64,000 nt of DNA from Idiomarina seosinensis (lineage in GTDB: Bacteria > Pseudomonadota > Gammaproteobacteria > Enterobacterales > Alteromonadaceae), in contig NZ_PIQF01000003.1 in assembly GCF_003987275.1 (NCBI RefSeq), positions 321,171-385,170 on the forward strand. The letters run 5' to 3'. Positions within the stretch are counted from its first letter, which is position 1. Each line of letters starts with the position of its first letter. A program made the position numbers and the translations under genes. The notes beneath the pieces are model-generated. The model saw only the letters and a program-made list of their open reading frames with translations. It had not been told where the DNA came from and did no database searches. Shown here piece after piece: positions 16,911-24,557 of the stretch.

Positions 16911-17414
16911 CTCAAACGAACTTATGGTCAGCAAATTGCTGATGTTTGGGATGTGGGCTTGAACTTGGCATTACGGATCTCAGATTTACTATCCATCAAG
17001 TTTGAAAATATTCAAGACGAGCGTCTCACCCTGGTTGAAGGGAAAACCTCGAAACAAGCAACCATTAAATTGAACGACAAAGCGCGGTCGATTATTGCTC
17101 GCATTAAAGAGGAACACCCAGACCATATTTACCTGTTTCAGTCCTATCGCAACCAATGGTCCAAAGGTTTGGACGAGGCCCCGATTAGCCGCCGTTACGT
17201 TTCGCGGGCGTTCGCCGCGATAGGGGAGGAAGTTGGTATTAAACTGGGAACTCACTCAATGCGGAAAACACGAGGTTATCATCTTTACAAGAACACCAAT
17301 GACATCGCCAGGGTAATGAAGATGCTACGTCATAGCTCTGAGGCTGTGACGCTGCGTTATATTGGCATTACTCAGGAAGATGTTGACCGTGACTTTGCTG
17401 AGTTAGAGCTATAG
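16854..17414 (+). CDS. Minimal tyrosine recombinase (catalytic domain only)
   Basis: A 186-residue protein made almost entirely of the catalytic domain of tyrosine recombinases. I can place the full active set: Arg41 (ALRISDLLSI), Lys64, His134 and Arg137 (THSMRKTRGYH), His160 (MLRHSSEAVT) and nucleophile Tyr169 (LRYIG). It lacks the usual ~100-residue core-binding domain found in phage and integron integrases, so it either binds DNA unusually or needs a partner. Its upstream region and first codons are duplicated 4.36 kb to the left, beyond the restriction-modification genes. A terminator starts within the stop region. It may move or have captured the intervening cassette. Confidence 0.85.
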   Translation: MAEVQAVKDLDTVKLISYLLKRTYGQQIADVWDVGLNLALRISDLLSIKFENIQDERLTLVEGKTSKQATIKLNDKARSIIARIKEEHPDHIYLFQSYRNQWSKGLDEAPISRRYVSRAFAAIGEEVGIKLGTHSMRKTRGYHLYKNTNDIARVMKMLRHSSEAVTLRYIGITQEDVDRDFAELEL

Positions 17415-17436
17415 GGGCTGAGTGCCCCTATTTTTT
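17411..17436 (+). terminator. Intrinsic terminator of the recombinase gene
   Basis: The stem ATAGGGGC / GCCCCTAT around a TGAGT loop, followed by T6, overlaps the end of the recombinase gene. Confidence 0.9.
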
Positions 17437-17536
17437 GTTTCGTATACCTAGAGTAACAACCAAGCGAGATTAAAACCTATATCACCTAATGGCAGTTACG
17501 GCTGCAGTTAATTAACTGTCAATTAGGAGAATATTT

Positions 17537-17914
17537 ATGTCGAATGTAACGGTCGTATACACCAAGTCAGAGCTCGAACGTGCTATTGAGAGACAAGACA
17601 AAACAATAGCTGTAAAAAGCGCGTCGTTGGCTGATGACGTGAAAACATTGAAGTCAGCATCATCTGGTGCCTTTGCGTTAGCTGTCGGTTCAGCTGGAGT
17701 CTTTGCTACCAACTTCTGGAATCCGCTGGGATGGGGCTCAGGTATTATCGGAACCTTATCTACCGGCTCACTGATCACCGCCATAGTGGCGATAGGGCTC
17801 AGCACAACGTTGCTGTTTGCTATTTACAATGACTACTCAATAAAAGGGCGAACGTCGATTCGACTGGCTGGTGGTAATAGCATCGATGCCGACCTGGTTA
17901 TGGAGAGGGACTAG
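17537..17914 (+). CDS. Small two-helix membrane protein, partner of the LytTR gene
   Basis: A 125-residue protein. The first ~40 residues are polar and helical, then two hydrophobic segments follow (about residues 43-62 and 76-96), and a short polar tail ends in DADLVMERD. TTAGGAG lies nine bases before the ATG. The stop codon is two bases from the start of the LytTR-domain gene, so the pair is translationally coupled. Two-gene units of a membrane protein plus LytTR regulator are known in Firmicutes as LytTR regulatory systems, where the membrane protein restrains the regulator. Whether this pair works that way is inference. No enzyme motif is visible. Confidence 0.7.
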   Translation: MSNVTVVYTKSELERAIERQDKTIAVKSASLADDVKTLKSASSGAFALAVGSAGVFATNFWNPLGWGSGIIGTLSTGSLITAIVAIGLSTTLLFAIYNDYSIKGRTSIRLAGGNSIDADLVMERD

Positions 17915-17916
17915 TT

Positions 17917-18258
17917 ATGGGTAGCATGAGACGAAACATTATTGCCGTTAAAACGCGTCCTGGTGAGGTTCGTTTTGTTGCCGTTGCTTCCATCGAGCGT
18001 GTGGAAGCGTTTGGTAATTACGTGAAGATTCACTTCGGTAACGAGCGGGTGCTTCATCGAGCAACGCTATCGGATATGGAAGAAATACTGGATGATAGAT
18101 TCATTCGAATCCACCGAAGCCATATTGTAAAACGCGAGCATCTTCGAAAGCTTCTTTCCGAGCTGGGTCGATACCAGGAAGTCGAACTAGCTGATGAAAC
18201 AGTGCTTCCGCTTGGAGGTAACTATAAGCGCCAACTAATGCTCGAAGTTGGTTTGTAG
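17917..18258 (+). CDS. Stand-alone LytTR DNA-binding regulator
   Basis: A 113-residue protein that is just one LytTR domain: VASIERVEAFGNYVKIHF matches the first strand region, FIRIHRSHIVKREHLRKL is the characteristic DNA-contact segment, and LPLGGNYKRQLM is the C-terminal signature. There is no receiver domain, so activity must be set by something other than phosphorylation, probably the membrane protein encoded two bases upstream. LytTR proteins bind pairs of short direct repeats. A terminator follows the stop directly. Possible starts are MGSMRR or, four codons on, MRRN. Its targets are not known. Confidence 0.85.
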   Translation: MGSMRRNIIAVKTRPGEVRFVAVASIERVEAFGNYVKIHFGNERVLHRATLSDMEEILDDRFIRIHRSHIVKREHLRKLLSELGRYQEVELADETVLPLGGNYKRQLMLEVGL

Positions 18259-18264
18259 TGAGTT

Positions 18265-18298
18265 AGCTCAGGGTGTGTCGATCCTGGGCTTATTTTTT
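18265..18298 (+). terminator. Intrinsic terminator after the LytTR gene
   Basis: AGCTCAGG pairs with CCTGGGCT (one G-T pair) across a ten-base loop and is followed by TATTTTTTTT. It closes the two-gene membrane protein/LytTR operon. Confidence 0.85.
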
Positions 18299-18560
18299 TT
18301 GGGAGCCTTAACGATAGCGTTGTCTCTCATGATACCAGCATTAGTGGATGCGTCGCATCGGGCTCGGCACTTTTATCTCTGCAATATTGCAACTTTACGT
18401 TTTTTATTGTGTAGTTTATTTAAGTCGTTTACTGTCAACTACATAGTGGAAAATTAAAGCTGAAAGTTGTGTGTCTGGTAGGAGAATGCAACTATCGATT
18501 AAACGAGTTACACAGTGCGCAAGCACAATACTCAAACGTTACGCAATATGAGAAATAGCC
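18299..18560. other. Intergenic region before the membrane-anchored coiled-coil gene
   Basis: No supported gene. The 69-aa ORF 18248-18457 starts inside the LytTR gene and reads through its terminator, so I leave it out. Around 18508-18536 the imperfect palindrome GAGTTACACAGTGC / GCACAATACTC may be an operator or secondary-structure element. The promoter for the gene at 18561 should lie here. Confidence 0.5.
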
Positions 18561-19127
18561 ATGGAAGTTAGTGTCGAATTACAAAAAGAGCTTATCGCAG
18601 CTATTGCTTCACTTGGGGCAAGCAAGCCATTTTGGGAAAGCCCTTTCGCTGTCGGACTTCTAACTGCAATTGCTGCAATCAGCGCAGCCTTGATTCAGCG
18701 TTGGCAAGCATTTCGGCTTCAAGAACGTCAATCACAAGTTGAGAGACAGTTGAGAATTCACGAGGTTCAGATGGCAGCATTAAAAAGTTTAGCTCTTATT
18801 GAGCACAAAGTTACACCGAATGAAGAACCTTCTCCTGGGGCAGATGTGCACGAATGGCTAAGCCCAATTGTACACTCTTTAAGTAATGTGGTTTCAGAAC
18901 TCGATCAGTTTCTAAAGGAGTACAGCTATGTATCCCCAACGGAAGTTATTGTTCATATAAGAGCTTCCTTAAATATTGCAAATGAATATAAGTGGGCATC
19001 AATAATGAATGACGCCCATGACTACGAGCCTACTGCAGAAGAGATTGATGCTGTCGTAGCTTTGATAGGGGAGCTCTCCAAGGCAACAGAATCATTCAAA
19101 GTCAACTTGGGAGTGACTGATGTATAA
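18561..19127 (+). CDS. Membrane-anchored coiled-coil protein of unknown function
   Basis: A 188-residue protein with a single membrane helix near residues 28-45 (PFAVGLLTAIAAISAALIQRW) followed by a charged coiled coil (residues 48-75, LQERQSQVERQLRIHEVQM) and a helical cytoplasmic domain. I do not recognise the family. It lies 78 bases upstream of the HEPN-motif protein in the same direction, and between mobile-element genes, so a two-component defence or toxin-type unit is possible. That is inferred from position; nothing in the sequence shows a catalytic site. Confidence 0.6.
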   Translation: MEVSVELQKELIAAIASLGASKPFWESPFAVGLLTAIAAISAALIQRWQAFRLQERQSQVERQLRIHEVQMAALKSLALIEHKVTPNEEPSPGADVHEWLSPIVHSLSNVVSELDQFLKEYSYVSPTEVIVHIRASLNIANEYKWASIMNDAHDYEPTAEEIDAVVALIGELSKATESFKVNLGVTDV

Positions 19128-19205
19128 GAAGTTACTCTACTCGGAAAATTACTCGCTGTTCTCCTAACGTTGCCGTGAGTACTGTGTTGTGCGGATCTAT
19201 CAGTA

Positions 19206-20204
19206 ATGAGTTACATATCAAATAGCGTTCTTGGTCGTGATGCCAAAATAAAGGCTGTCAAAGAGGCAATTGAGTTGCTTGGGTATGTGCGTCTCCGGAA
19301 GGAGTTCAATACTCAAAACTTGGTTGGAGATTACATGTGGACCTCGGAAACTGAATATCAAAGCTATGTCGGCGTTGAGCTTCAGGTTTATAGTGAAAAA
19401 AGCAAGGGCCAGATTACCGTAAATACGAGATCCCGACTGGGAAGAAGCTACTGGGACCTACAACACCAGAATAAGACTCTCAAAGTGCTTCGTGACTTTT
19501 TTGGGGGCTATTTTGAGACTGATGCTGGACGAAATAGATATTGGCACTCTGAAGGTAAACCACCCAGTGCAGTAGCTGCTGGTTGCTACTTGGCTCGCTG
19601 GCGACTTCATAATGCTTTGATAAAGCCAAGAATTTATCTGCAGCAAAGAGGAATGACCCAGCCACATGCTAAAGAAGAGCCAACTGGAATTGGCTTTATC
19701 GACGAAACCAATCCTAGGTTATTTTCCAACAACTTGGTTCTTCCCTATATGTTTGCTGTTTGGGAAGCTTACTTTCGAGATTCGTTCATCTCAGTGTTGT
19801 CAAGCTCAAACTCCCGAGAGAAGGCCTTAAAAAAAGCAAATTTGAATGTTGCTCAGCTTGAGGAGGTTGCGTCCAGCACAGTCAGCGTCGAACAGGCTGT
19901 AGCAGAGCATTTTTCGTTTCAGCGGCCACGCAGGATATCTGAAAATTTTCGTATGGTCGCCTCAGATTTGGACTTGTCGTCAGTTCTTAAGAAGCCATAT
20001 AAGCGGAGAAAAAAGAGTCTATATGCTGAAATTGATGAGTTAGTAAGCGCTCGAAATGAGTTTGTGCACACTGGCAGCATGAATACCAAGTTCACTGATA
20101 AAAAACTACTTCGACTGATATCAGATATCGAAGCTGCCGTCGATAGGTGCTATCAAGAGTTTGGTCGTACACTGGGTTTTAAGCCCGATGATGGTTTTCG
20201 ATGA
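19206..20204 (+). CDS. Putative HEPN-domain RNase-like protein
   Basis: A 332-residue protein. Near the C-terminus it carries SARNEFVHTGS, an R-x4-H motif (Arg283, His288) placed in a helix, as in HEPN-family RNases and related DUF proteins. Upstream, LPYMFAVWEAYFRDSFISVL is a hydrophobic/aromatic helix often seen in the first part of HEPN bundles of the MAE_28990/RiboL-PSP type. The N-terminal ~150 residues are of unknown fold. HEPN proteins often act as toxins or abortive-infection effectors that cut RNA. The gene sits in a cluster of defence and mobility genes, with a membrane-anchored partner candidate just upstream. I rate the motif as good and the function as likely but unproven. Confidence 0.65.
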   Translation: MSYISNSVLGRDAKIKAVKEAIELLGYVRLRKEFNTQNLVGDYMWTSETEYQSYVGVELQVYSEKSKGQITVNTRSRLGRSYWDLQHQNKTLKVLRDFFGGYFETDAGRNRYWHSEGKPPSAVAAGCYLARWRLHNALIKPRIYLQQRGMTQPHAKEEPTGIGFIDETNPRLFSNNLVLPYMFAVWEAYFRDSFISVLSSSNSREKALKKANLNVAQLEEVASSTVSVEQAVAEHFSFQRPRRISENFRMVASDLDLSSVLKKPYKRRKKSLYAEIDELVSARNEFVHTGSMNTKFTDKKLLRLISDIEAAVDRCYQEFGRTLGFKPDDGFR

Positions 20205-20216
20205 AAAACCATACAA

Positions 20217-20291
20217 CAAGGCGAACCACAGCTACCGCTTTTCGTTGCGGTTTAGCCTTGCTTCCGCAACATGTTTTGCCCCCGAAAGGGG
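20217..20291. repeat. Structured intergenic element: two hairpins after the HEPN-motif gene
   Basis: CAAGGC (20217-20222) pairs with GCCTTG (20255-20260) with further inner pairing (AACC with GGTT), and a second hairpin CCCC-GAAA-GGGG lies at 20280-20291. There is no strong T run next to the first hairpin. It could be a terminator pair between converging genes, a REP-like palindrome or a decayed recombination site. Confidence 0.45.
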
Positions 20292-20318
20292 TTGCTCATC
20301 CCTAAAACTTTTTTGATT

Positions 20319-20867
20319 TTATTTCGAAAAGCTTAGGTTCTGTTCGTTACTATCTCCTAACTTGAAACTCTCAGCGAGCCGGGACGCAGCATTCGCCAAC
20401 TCATGACAGTGCATTGGCTCCCTAACCGAACTGTCGGCAACTTCAAAATTTAGGTTTGTACGACAATGCTGATTGTACTTGGCAGCGATGCTGTTTAAGT
20501 ATTTTTTGAGCGTATGAACCGCAAGTTTGTTTGGTTGGGTCCAGCTGTCTCGAATCATAAGAAGCAAATCGCGGTGAGAGCAGTCCATATCGATGCCGTA
20601 ACGATTCAAATGCAGCACACAGGTTAGGTATGCTGTTTCGGCGGCTTTGTCTGAATTCGGGTGCCAGTTGCTATGCGCCAGCTGAGTAGCGTATTCAGCT
20701 GCAATCTGAAAGATGGTCTCGAGACTGACGTCGAAGCCATCGTACTTTCTGCCGATAACGATAGTAATTTTTATCAAGGCTGAAGTATTCACCGCAGGCT
20801 CTACCTTGCCGTGTAATGCTAAGTGCGCTTTGACGATATCGCTTGCGTTGAGGAACGAGAGCTTCAT
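20319..20867 (-). CDS. Hypothetical protein of the tRNA-Phe integrative element
   Basis: I choose the ATG at 20867 (MKLSFLNASDIVKAHLALHG) because GAGGAA stands seven bases upstream; the ORF track start overlaps the AlpA-like gene. The 182-residue product is mainly helical, has several His and Cys residues, no signal peptide and no membrane segment. It is co-directional with and 45 bases downstream of the AlpA-like regulator. I do not recognise the family. Its position suggests a role in replication, maintenance or transfer of the element. Confidence 0.6.
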   Translation of the reverse strand: MKLSFLNASDIVKAHLALHGKVEPAVNTSALIKITIVIGRKYDGFDVSLETIFQIAAEYATQLAHSNWHPNSDKAAETAYLTCVLHLNRYGIDMDCSHRDLLLMIRDSWTQPNKLAVHTLKKYLNSIAAKYNQHCRTNLNFEVADSSVREPMHCHELANAASRLAESFKLGDSNEQNLSFSK

Positions 20868-20911
20868 TGTGAGTTCCTCTTTGTTAAGGCGTTTAAATAG
20901 CCCTGGCAGAC

Positions 20912-21118
20912 TCAATACTTGATTTTTGGGACTGACAAACCGCGCTTTTCATCAATACGATCCATCATCCACTCATCAACTTCCGAGTCTAACCAGGCGA
21001 CGTTTCTTCCCAGTGTGTTAACAGGTTTGGGGAACTTGCCTTCCCCCATCATTTTATAAATTGAGGTGCGCCCCAGCCCGACGCGTTCTTGAACCTCGCT
21101 TAATCGTAGAAACCGCAT
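20912..21118 (-). CDS. AlpA-family transcriptional regulator / excisionase-like protein
   Basis: A 68-residue protein starting MRFLRLSEVQERVGLGRTS, with the winged helix-turn-helix of the AlpA/MerR-like superfamily (LGRTSIYKMMGEGKFPKPV) and the AWLDSEVDEWM C-terminal block typical of prophage CP4-57 AlpA. AAGGAG six bases upstream of 21118 fixes the start rather than the longer ORF. AlpA proteins activate integrase genes or act as recombination directionality factors of P4-like elements. This is one of two AlpA-like genes in the island; the other is at 24547. Confidence 0.85.
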   Translation of the reverse strand: MRFLRLSEVQERVGLGRTSIYKMMGEGKFPKPVNTLGRNVAWLDSEVDEWMMDRIDEKRGLSVPKIKY

Positions 21119-21252
21119 GAGCTTCTCCTTATTCTGTGTCATAGGATTAGTAGGAATTGAGATGAATTAAGGCGAATAAAGAACCTACCGAATTTCAGGC
21201 CTATATCACGCACGTGCATTCAAGAATCGAAAACAAAACATGGAGACACAAA

Positions 21253-21726
21253 ATGCACGAGCAAAATGCCGAGTATGTAACGAATGGGCCAATGACTGAG
21301 GTTGATGTGCTCAACAAAGCGTCTGAGATACTGGAGACGAAGTTTTTGAAGGGGGAGGGTTTTACCAGTCCGTCTGCGGCAAAAGACTTCCTGAGGTACA
21401 AGCTGGCGCATCAAAAGCGTGAGGTGTTCGCCATCTTGCTAATGGATTCACAGCACCGGCTGATTGAGTACAAAGAACTGTTCTTCGGCACGATCAACGC
21501 GGCACCGGTGTATCCCCGTGAGGTGATGAAAGAAGTGCTTCAGCAAAACGCCGCTGCCATCATCCTGGCGCACAACCATCCGTCGGGTGTGACCGAGCCA
21601 TCGGAAGCTGACAAGCGTGTGACGACGCGTATCAAGGATGCACTCAATCACATCGACGTCCCCGTGCTTGACCACATCGTAGTAGGCCAAGACACGGTTT
21701 CGTTTGCTGAAAGGGGGCTGTTGTAA
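21253..21726 (+). CDS. radC: RadC/JAB-domain protein of the mobile element
   Basis: About 157 residues from the ATG at 21253, which has GGAG eight bases upstream. AIILAHNHPSGVTEPSEADKRVT is the metal-binding JAMM/JAB motif (His-x-His ... Asp) found in RadC proteins, and VFAILLMDSQHRLIEYKELFFGTINA precedes it as usual. The N-terminal helix-hairpin-helix of chromosomal RadC is missing, as in the short RadC versions carried on genomic islands and plasmids. The precise function of such RadC proteins is unsettled. It is divergent from the AlpA gene, with an intergenic promoter region of about 130 bases. Confidence 0.85.
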   Translation: MHEQNAEYVTNGPMTEVDVLNKASEILETKFLKGEGFTSPSAAKDFLRYKLAHQKREVFAILLMDSQHRLIEYKELFFGTINAAPVYPREVMKEVLQQNAAAIILAHNHPSGVTEPSEADKRVTTRIKDALNHIDVPVLDHIVVGQDTVSFAERGLL

Positions 21727-21815
21727 TTGTAATGCCGCTAAGCGCGTAGAGGAGGTTTTCCCTGGGCCTCTGCTACGTTGCTTGGTGCCTTATGCTGGCG
21801 CTTTATTTTTTTGTC

Positions 21816-22487
21816 TTACTTACGGCTTGTAGTAAACGAAGGGCGGCCACGTTGATAAAGCGTTGTACTCTCCTTGCATAGGTAGCTGTAATGCCTAAAA
21901 GCCTCTCGAATTTCCTGACTGGATGAATTAAACGGGCCTTTTAAGCGACGGTATGACGGCGTTGAGCCATGAATTAAATACTCGGTAGGGCCAGCGTTAA
22001 CGCCACCCGTACTATACCAGGCATCTCTAATGATTTTCCCTAACTCTGAGTTATCACCAGGTCCCAAGTTGCCTACCTGCCTAAATACATCGTTATTAAC
22101 GAAAATAACAATATGGTAATGCTCGTATGGTGACTGTATGCTTTGCTCGGCCTTACGGGCATATCTCACAGTGCAAGGATGTGCATAGCCTTTGAGTAAC
22201 CTTTCTCTGTCATATTTCGCCTTAACTTTCCGGTTAACAGCTCTGATGAAATGCTCCATTGGCGGTTCAAGGTGTAAAGGAATACCGGCTACAGGCACTC
22301 TCAAATCAAAGCGAACAGCCAGCGTACGTGGATGTTCATCAAGCGCTCTGGTCATTGTGTCATGCAGACCATCTAAGGGCTCCTGAATATACGGTACATG
22401 CTGAGGCCAAAGAGGAAGGCCTCTGTATGAGCTGTCGTAGTAGAGTGTTTGGTTGTGGTTCATTGGATTACGTATTGGTAAATTCAT
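21816..22487 (-). CDS. YagK/YfjJ (inovirus Gp2-like) family replication protein
   Basis: A 223-residue protein from the ATG at 22487 (GGAG seven bases upstream). YEHYHIVIFVNNDVFRQVGNLGPG is the recognisable block, resembling a rolling-circle replication initiator His motif (HYHIV). IIRDAWYST and a later tyrosine-bearing region (YSYLCKESTTLY) follow. YagK/YfjJ family proteins are found in P4-like and CP4-type elements and in filamentous phages. It probably starts replication of the excised element. The adjacent 490-base gap with CTGATAC repeats could be its origin. Confidence 0.75.
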   Translation of the reverse strand: MNLPIRNPMNHNQTLYYDSSYRGLPLWPQHVPYIQEPLDGLHDTMTRALDEHPRTLAVRFDLRVPVAGIPLHLEPPMEHFIRAVNRKVKAKYDRERLLKGYAHPCTVRYARKAEQSIQSPYEHYHIVIFVNNDVFRQVGNLGPGDNSELGKIIRDAWYSTGGVNAGPTEYLIHGSTPSYRRLKGPFNSSSQEIREAFRHYSYLCKESTTLYQRGRPSFTTSRK

Positions 22488-22979
22488 AATTAGCTCCATG
22501 ATCATTAAATACTCATAACTGATCTGAACTTGTAATCTTTAACCATGAGTCAGACGGTAAGCTTTGGGCTTACCTATCACTGGCTAAGCATTGGTTACTT
22601 GACGTACCAATGAATGATGTACACAGTGGTAGTTATAAGTATTACTATTACCGAGAAAACGAGTGTCGGCATACACGTCACTTTTTGATCCTAGGTGACA
22701 GCATGCTCGACGATTTTGACTAACTCTCGTTGTTCGGAAGTTAGTATTTGATTGGCAAAAAAATTGCCGGTTGGGCAATGCTACGAGGCTGATCAATTCC
22801 TCGTAGCGAGTGCCGTTATCGAGCCGATTTCAAATCGAAATGGTCGAAAATCCTGATACTTCTGATACGGTGTATCAGGAATATCCGTTTTATAGACCTA
22901 GTTCGTTTTGGGGGCGGCCTTGTTTTGATTCATGACCGCCCGCTAGGCCATTGATATGAATTAAAAGAAGCTTCCTTGA
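22488..22979. other. Non-coding gap of the island, candidate replication origin or control region
   Basis: About 490 bases without a supported gene lie between the Gp2-like replication gene and the YfjI-like gene; the 70-aa ORF 22584-22796 has no ribosome site or recognisable content. The segment is AT-rich and contains the CTGATAC repeat cluster. It is placed where a satellite element could hold its origin. Confidence 0.45.
22852..22879. repeat. CTGATAC repeat cluster (two direct, one inverted)
   Basis: CCTGATAC (22852-22859) and GTATCAGG (22872-22879) form a perfect 8-bp inverted repeat, and a second direct CTGATAC (22862-22868) lies in the loop. The arrangement suits an iteron-like initiator site, an operator, or a cruciform. 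Confidence 0.6.
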
Positions 22980-24557
22980 CTACCGCCAACGTGAAAACGT
23001 TTGAGCTTGCAGAGGCGTTTGGCTCAAAGGTGGATTCATCAGGTAGAATTGAGACAGCTTTTCTTTATTGCAGAAGTCAGACCACATATAAGGGTCATAA
23101 ACAAGCTTTGGCTTCAAGTCGATAACAACTAGGCCAGTATTTTTAAATGTAAAGACTGTTATTTCCCCCCAATTAATAAGTAAATCCAAAACTTGGTCTC
23201 TGACGTCTATATCGCGTAAAATAGCTAGTCTGCTTCTACGAAGATCGGCAGCCCTATAATACCTTTCGCCATTGTCGCGAACCTGTTGAAAATAGCTGAG
23301 AACGCTTAAGGTATTTTTTATATAATCAGGGTATTGCTGAAAATATTGTAGAAAATCGTCAGAGCAGTGAAAGACTATTCGTTCTGCGTCTTGAAGAATA
23401 CCCACACTTATGAGGGCCTCAGAGCCTAGCTCAAAATAAGTCAAAAGAGCGGCCAAGCGTGTTATGTTTTCAAATAATTTACTGCCATGATCCGTCGCAT
23501 ATTCTAATCGTCCTCCTGGGTTTTGCGAATTCTCGATTTCATTGTATAAGTCTATTGCGTACTTTCGTGCCTCGTCAGAAAACTTAATTAGCTTACGAGA
23601 TCCTGAGTCATAGTTCTGTCGCACCTGCTTCAGTTCATCAAGAAGCTCTTCGAGCCTTGCGGTAAAATTGCGTTCTCCTTCCTTGTCTTGTGTTATTAAG
23701 TTATTAGACTCTATGAATCTAGAGCCTTGATTATTAAGTGGGCAGCTGAAAAGAAATCTAGCCCAGAAGCCAATACCTGCGGCTTCATCACCATGTTTAT
23801 CGTTGAACTTTTTGATAGCAGCATCTTGAACCAAAAGTGATAGCGTTAGTCTCGTATCTTCAATAGACTGATTGCCAGATGTTTTTCGATGTTTTAAAAG
23901 TGATTCGCCTGACCATTGAGCGTTAAAAAACGGAAGATGTCTAAGGGTATGGCCGTTAAGTGCAATACCTCCTTCACTGGATAACACTGCTATGCAGCCA
24001 TATCCAGCATACATTTCCTCTTGGATTGCTTCTCCGGTTGAATCCTCTACAAGCATTGTTTCCTTAGCCGGAGGCTGCGGTTTCTCAGCTATGAATTTGT
24101 TTAGTTCATCTTGGGCCGTTTCTATGCGTTGTGCATTACCGGATACCAGCGCTGCTTTTAGCTTATTTCTCTTGGCTTCTTGTTGCTCCTTAAAGACCTC
24201 TAGTTTTACCTCATAAATTTCTCTATTCTTCTCGTACTCTCTCCTTTGCTCTTTTTCAAAGTTATAAATTGGCTTGTTAACTCGCGCCGCAACAGCAGAC
24301 TTTCTGAGTCCTGATTCGCCTTTAGTGCATATATACATCGATGTCGGTATTCGACCACCATATACTGGTTCAACATCGGCCAGGCATTGGACGACAGTTG
24401 AAATTGCGCCGAGTAAGACATTCAATGTCAATAAATTCGGCGCTTGAACAGTATTTCCAATTGACTCTACCCCCGCGTGTATTATCGGGCAATTCGGGAC
24501 CCCTCCCTCTAAACTTCTACCCGAAGTAGGTGGTGTCATCATTAAATCATGATGCAT
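22980..24557 (-). CDS. YfjI/DUF3987-family primase-helicase-like protein
   Basis: A 525-residue protein. I place the start at 24557 (MHHDLMMTPPTSGRSLEGG) because AAGGAGG sits seven bases upstream; it overlaps the AlpA stop by 11 bases, a coupling overlap. TKGESGLRKSAVAARVNKP is a Walker-A-like P-loop typical of DUF3987/YfjI proteins. A charged helical insertion with a coiled coil follows (FEKEQRREYEKNREIYEVK), then VLSSEGG, a likely Walker-B region. Such proteins are thought to act as primase/helicase-type replication factors in islands. It forms an operon with the AlpA-like gene. Confidence 0.85.
   Translation of the reverse strand: MHHDLMMTPPTSGRSLEGGVPNCPIIHAGVESIGNTVQAPNLLTLNVLLGAISTVVQCLADVEPVYGGRIPTSMYICTKGESGLRKSAVAARVNKPIYNFEKEQRREYEKNREIYEVKLEVFKEQQEAKRNKLKAALVSGNAQRIETAQDELNKFIAEKPQPPAKETMLVEDSTGEAIQEEMYAGYGCIAVLSSEGGIALNGHTLRHLPFFNAQWSGESLLKHRKTSGNQSIEDTRLTLSLLVQDAAIKKFNDKHGDEAAGIGFWARFLFSCPLNNQGSRFIESNNLITQDKEGERNFTARLEELLDELKQVRQNYDSGSRKLIKFSDEARKYAIDLYNEIENSQNPGGRLEYATDHGSKLFENITRLAALLTYFELGSEALISVGILQDAERIVFHCSDDFLQYFQQYPDYIKNTLSVLSYFQQVRDNGERYYRAADLRRSRLAILRDIDVRDQVLDLLINWGEITVFTFKNTGLVVIDLKPKLVYDPYMWSDFCNKEKLSQFYLMNPPLSQTPLQAQTFSRWR

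Noticed and set aside
18248-18457. 69-aa hydrophobic ORF after the LytTR gene
   Set aside because: It starts inside the LytTR gene and its frame crosses the terminator; no ribosome site or recognisable domain.
18470-20310. Integron-like cassette array (genes separated by palindromic gaps)
   Set aside because: The gaps do not share a repeat, and consensus attC core sites (RYYYAAC/GTTRRRY) are not convincing; the recombinase is not an IntI.
22584-22796. 70-aa ORF in the satellite gap
   Set aside because: No ribosome site, odd composition, overlaps the repeat-bearing non-coding region.
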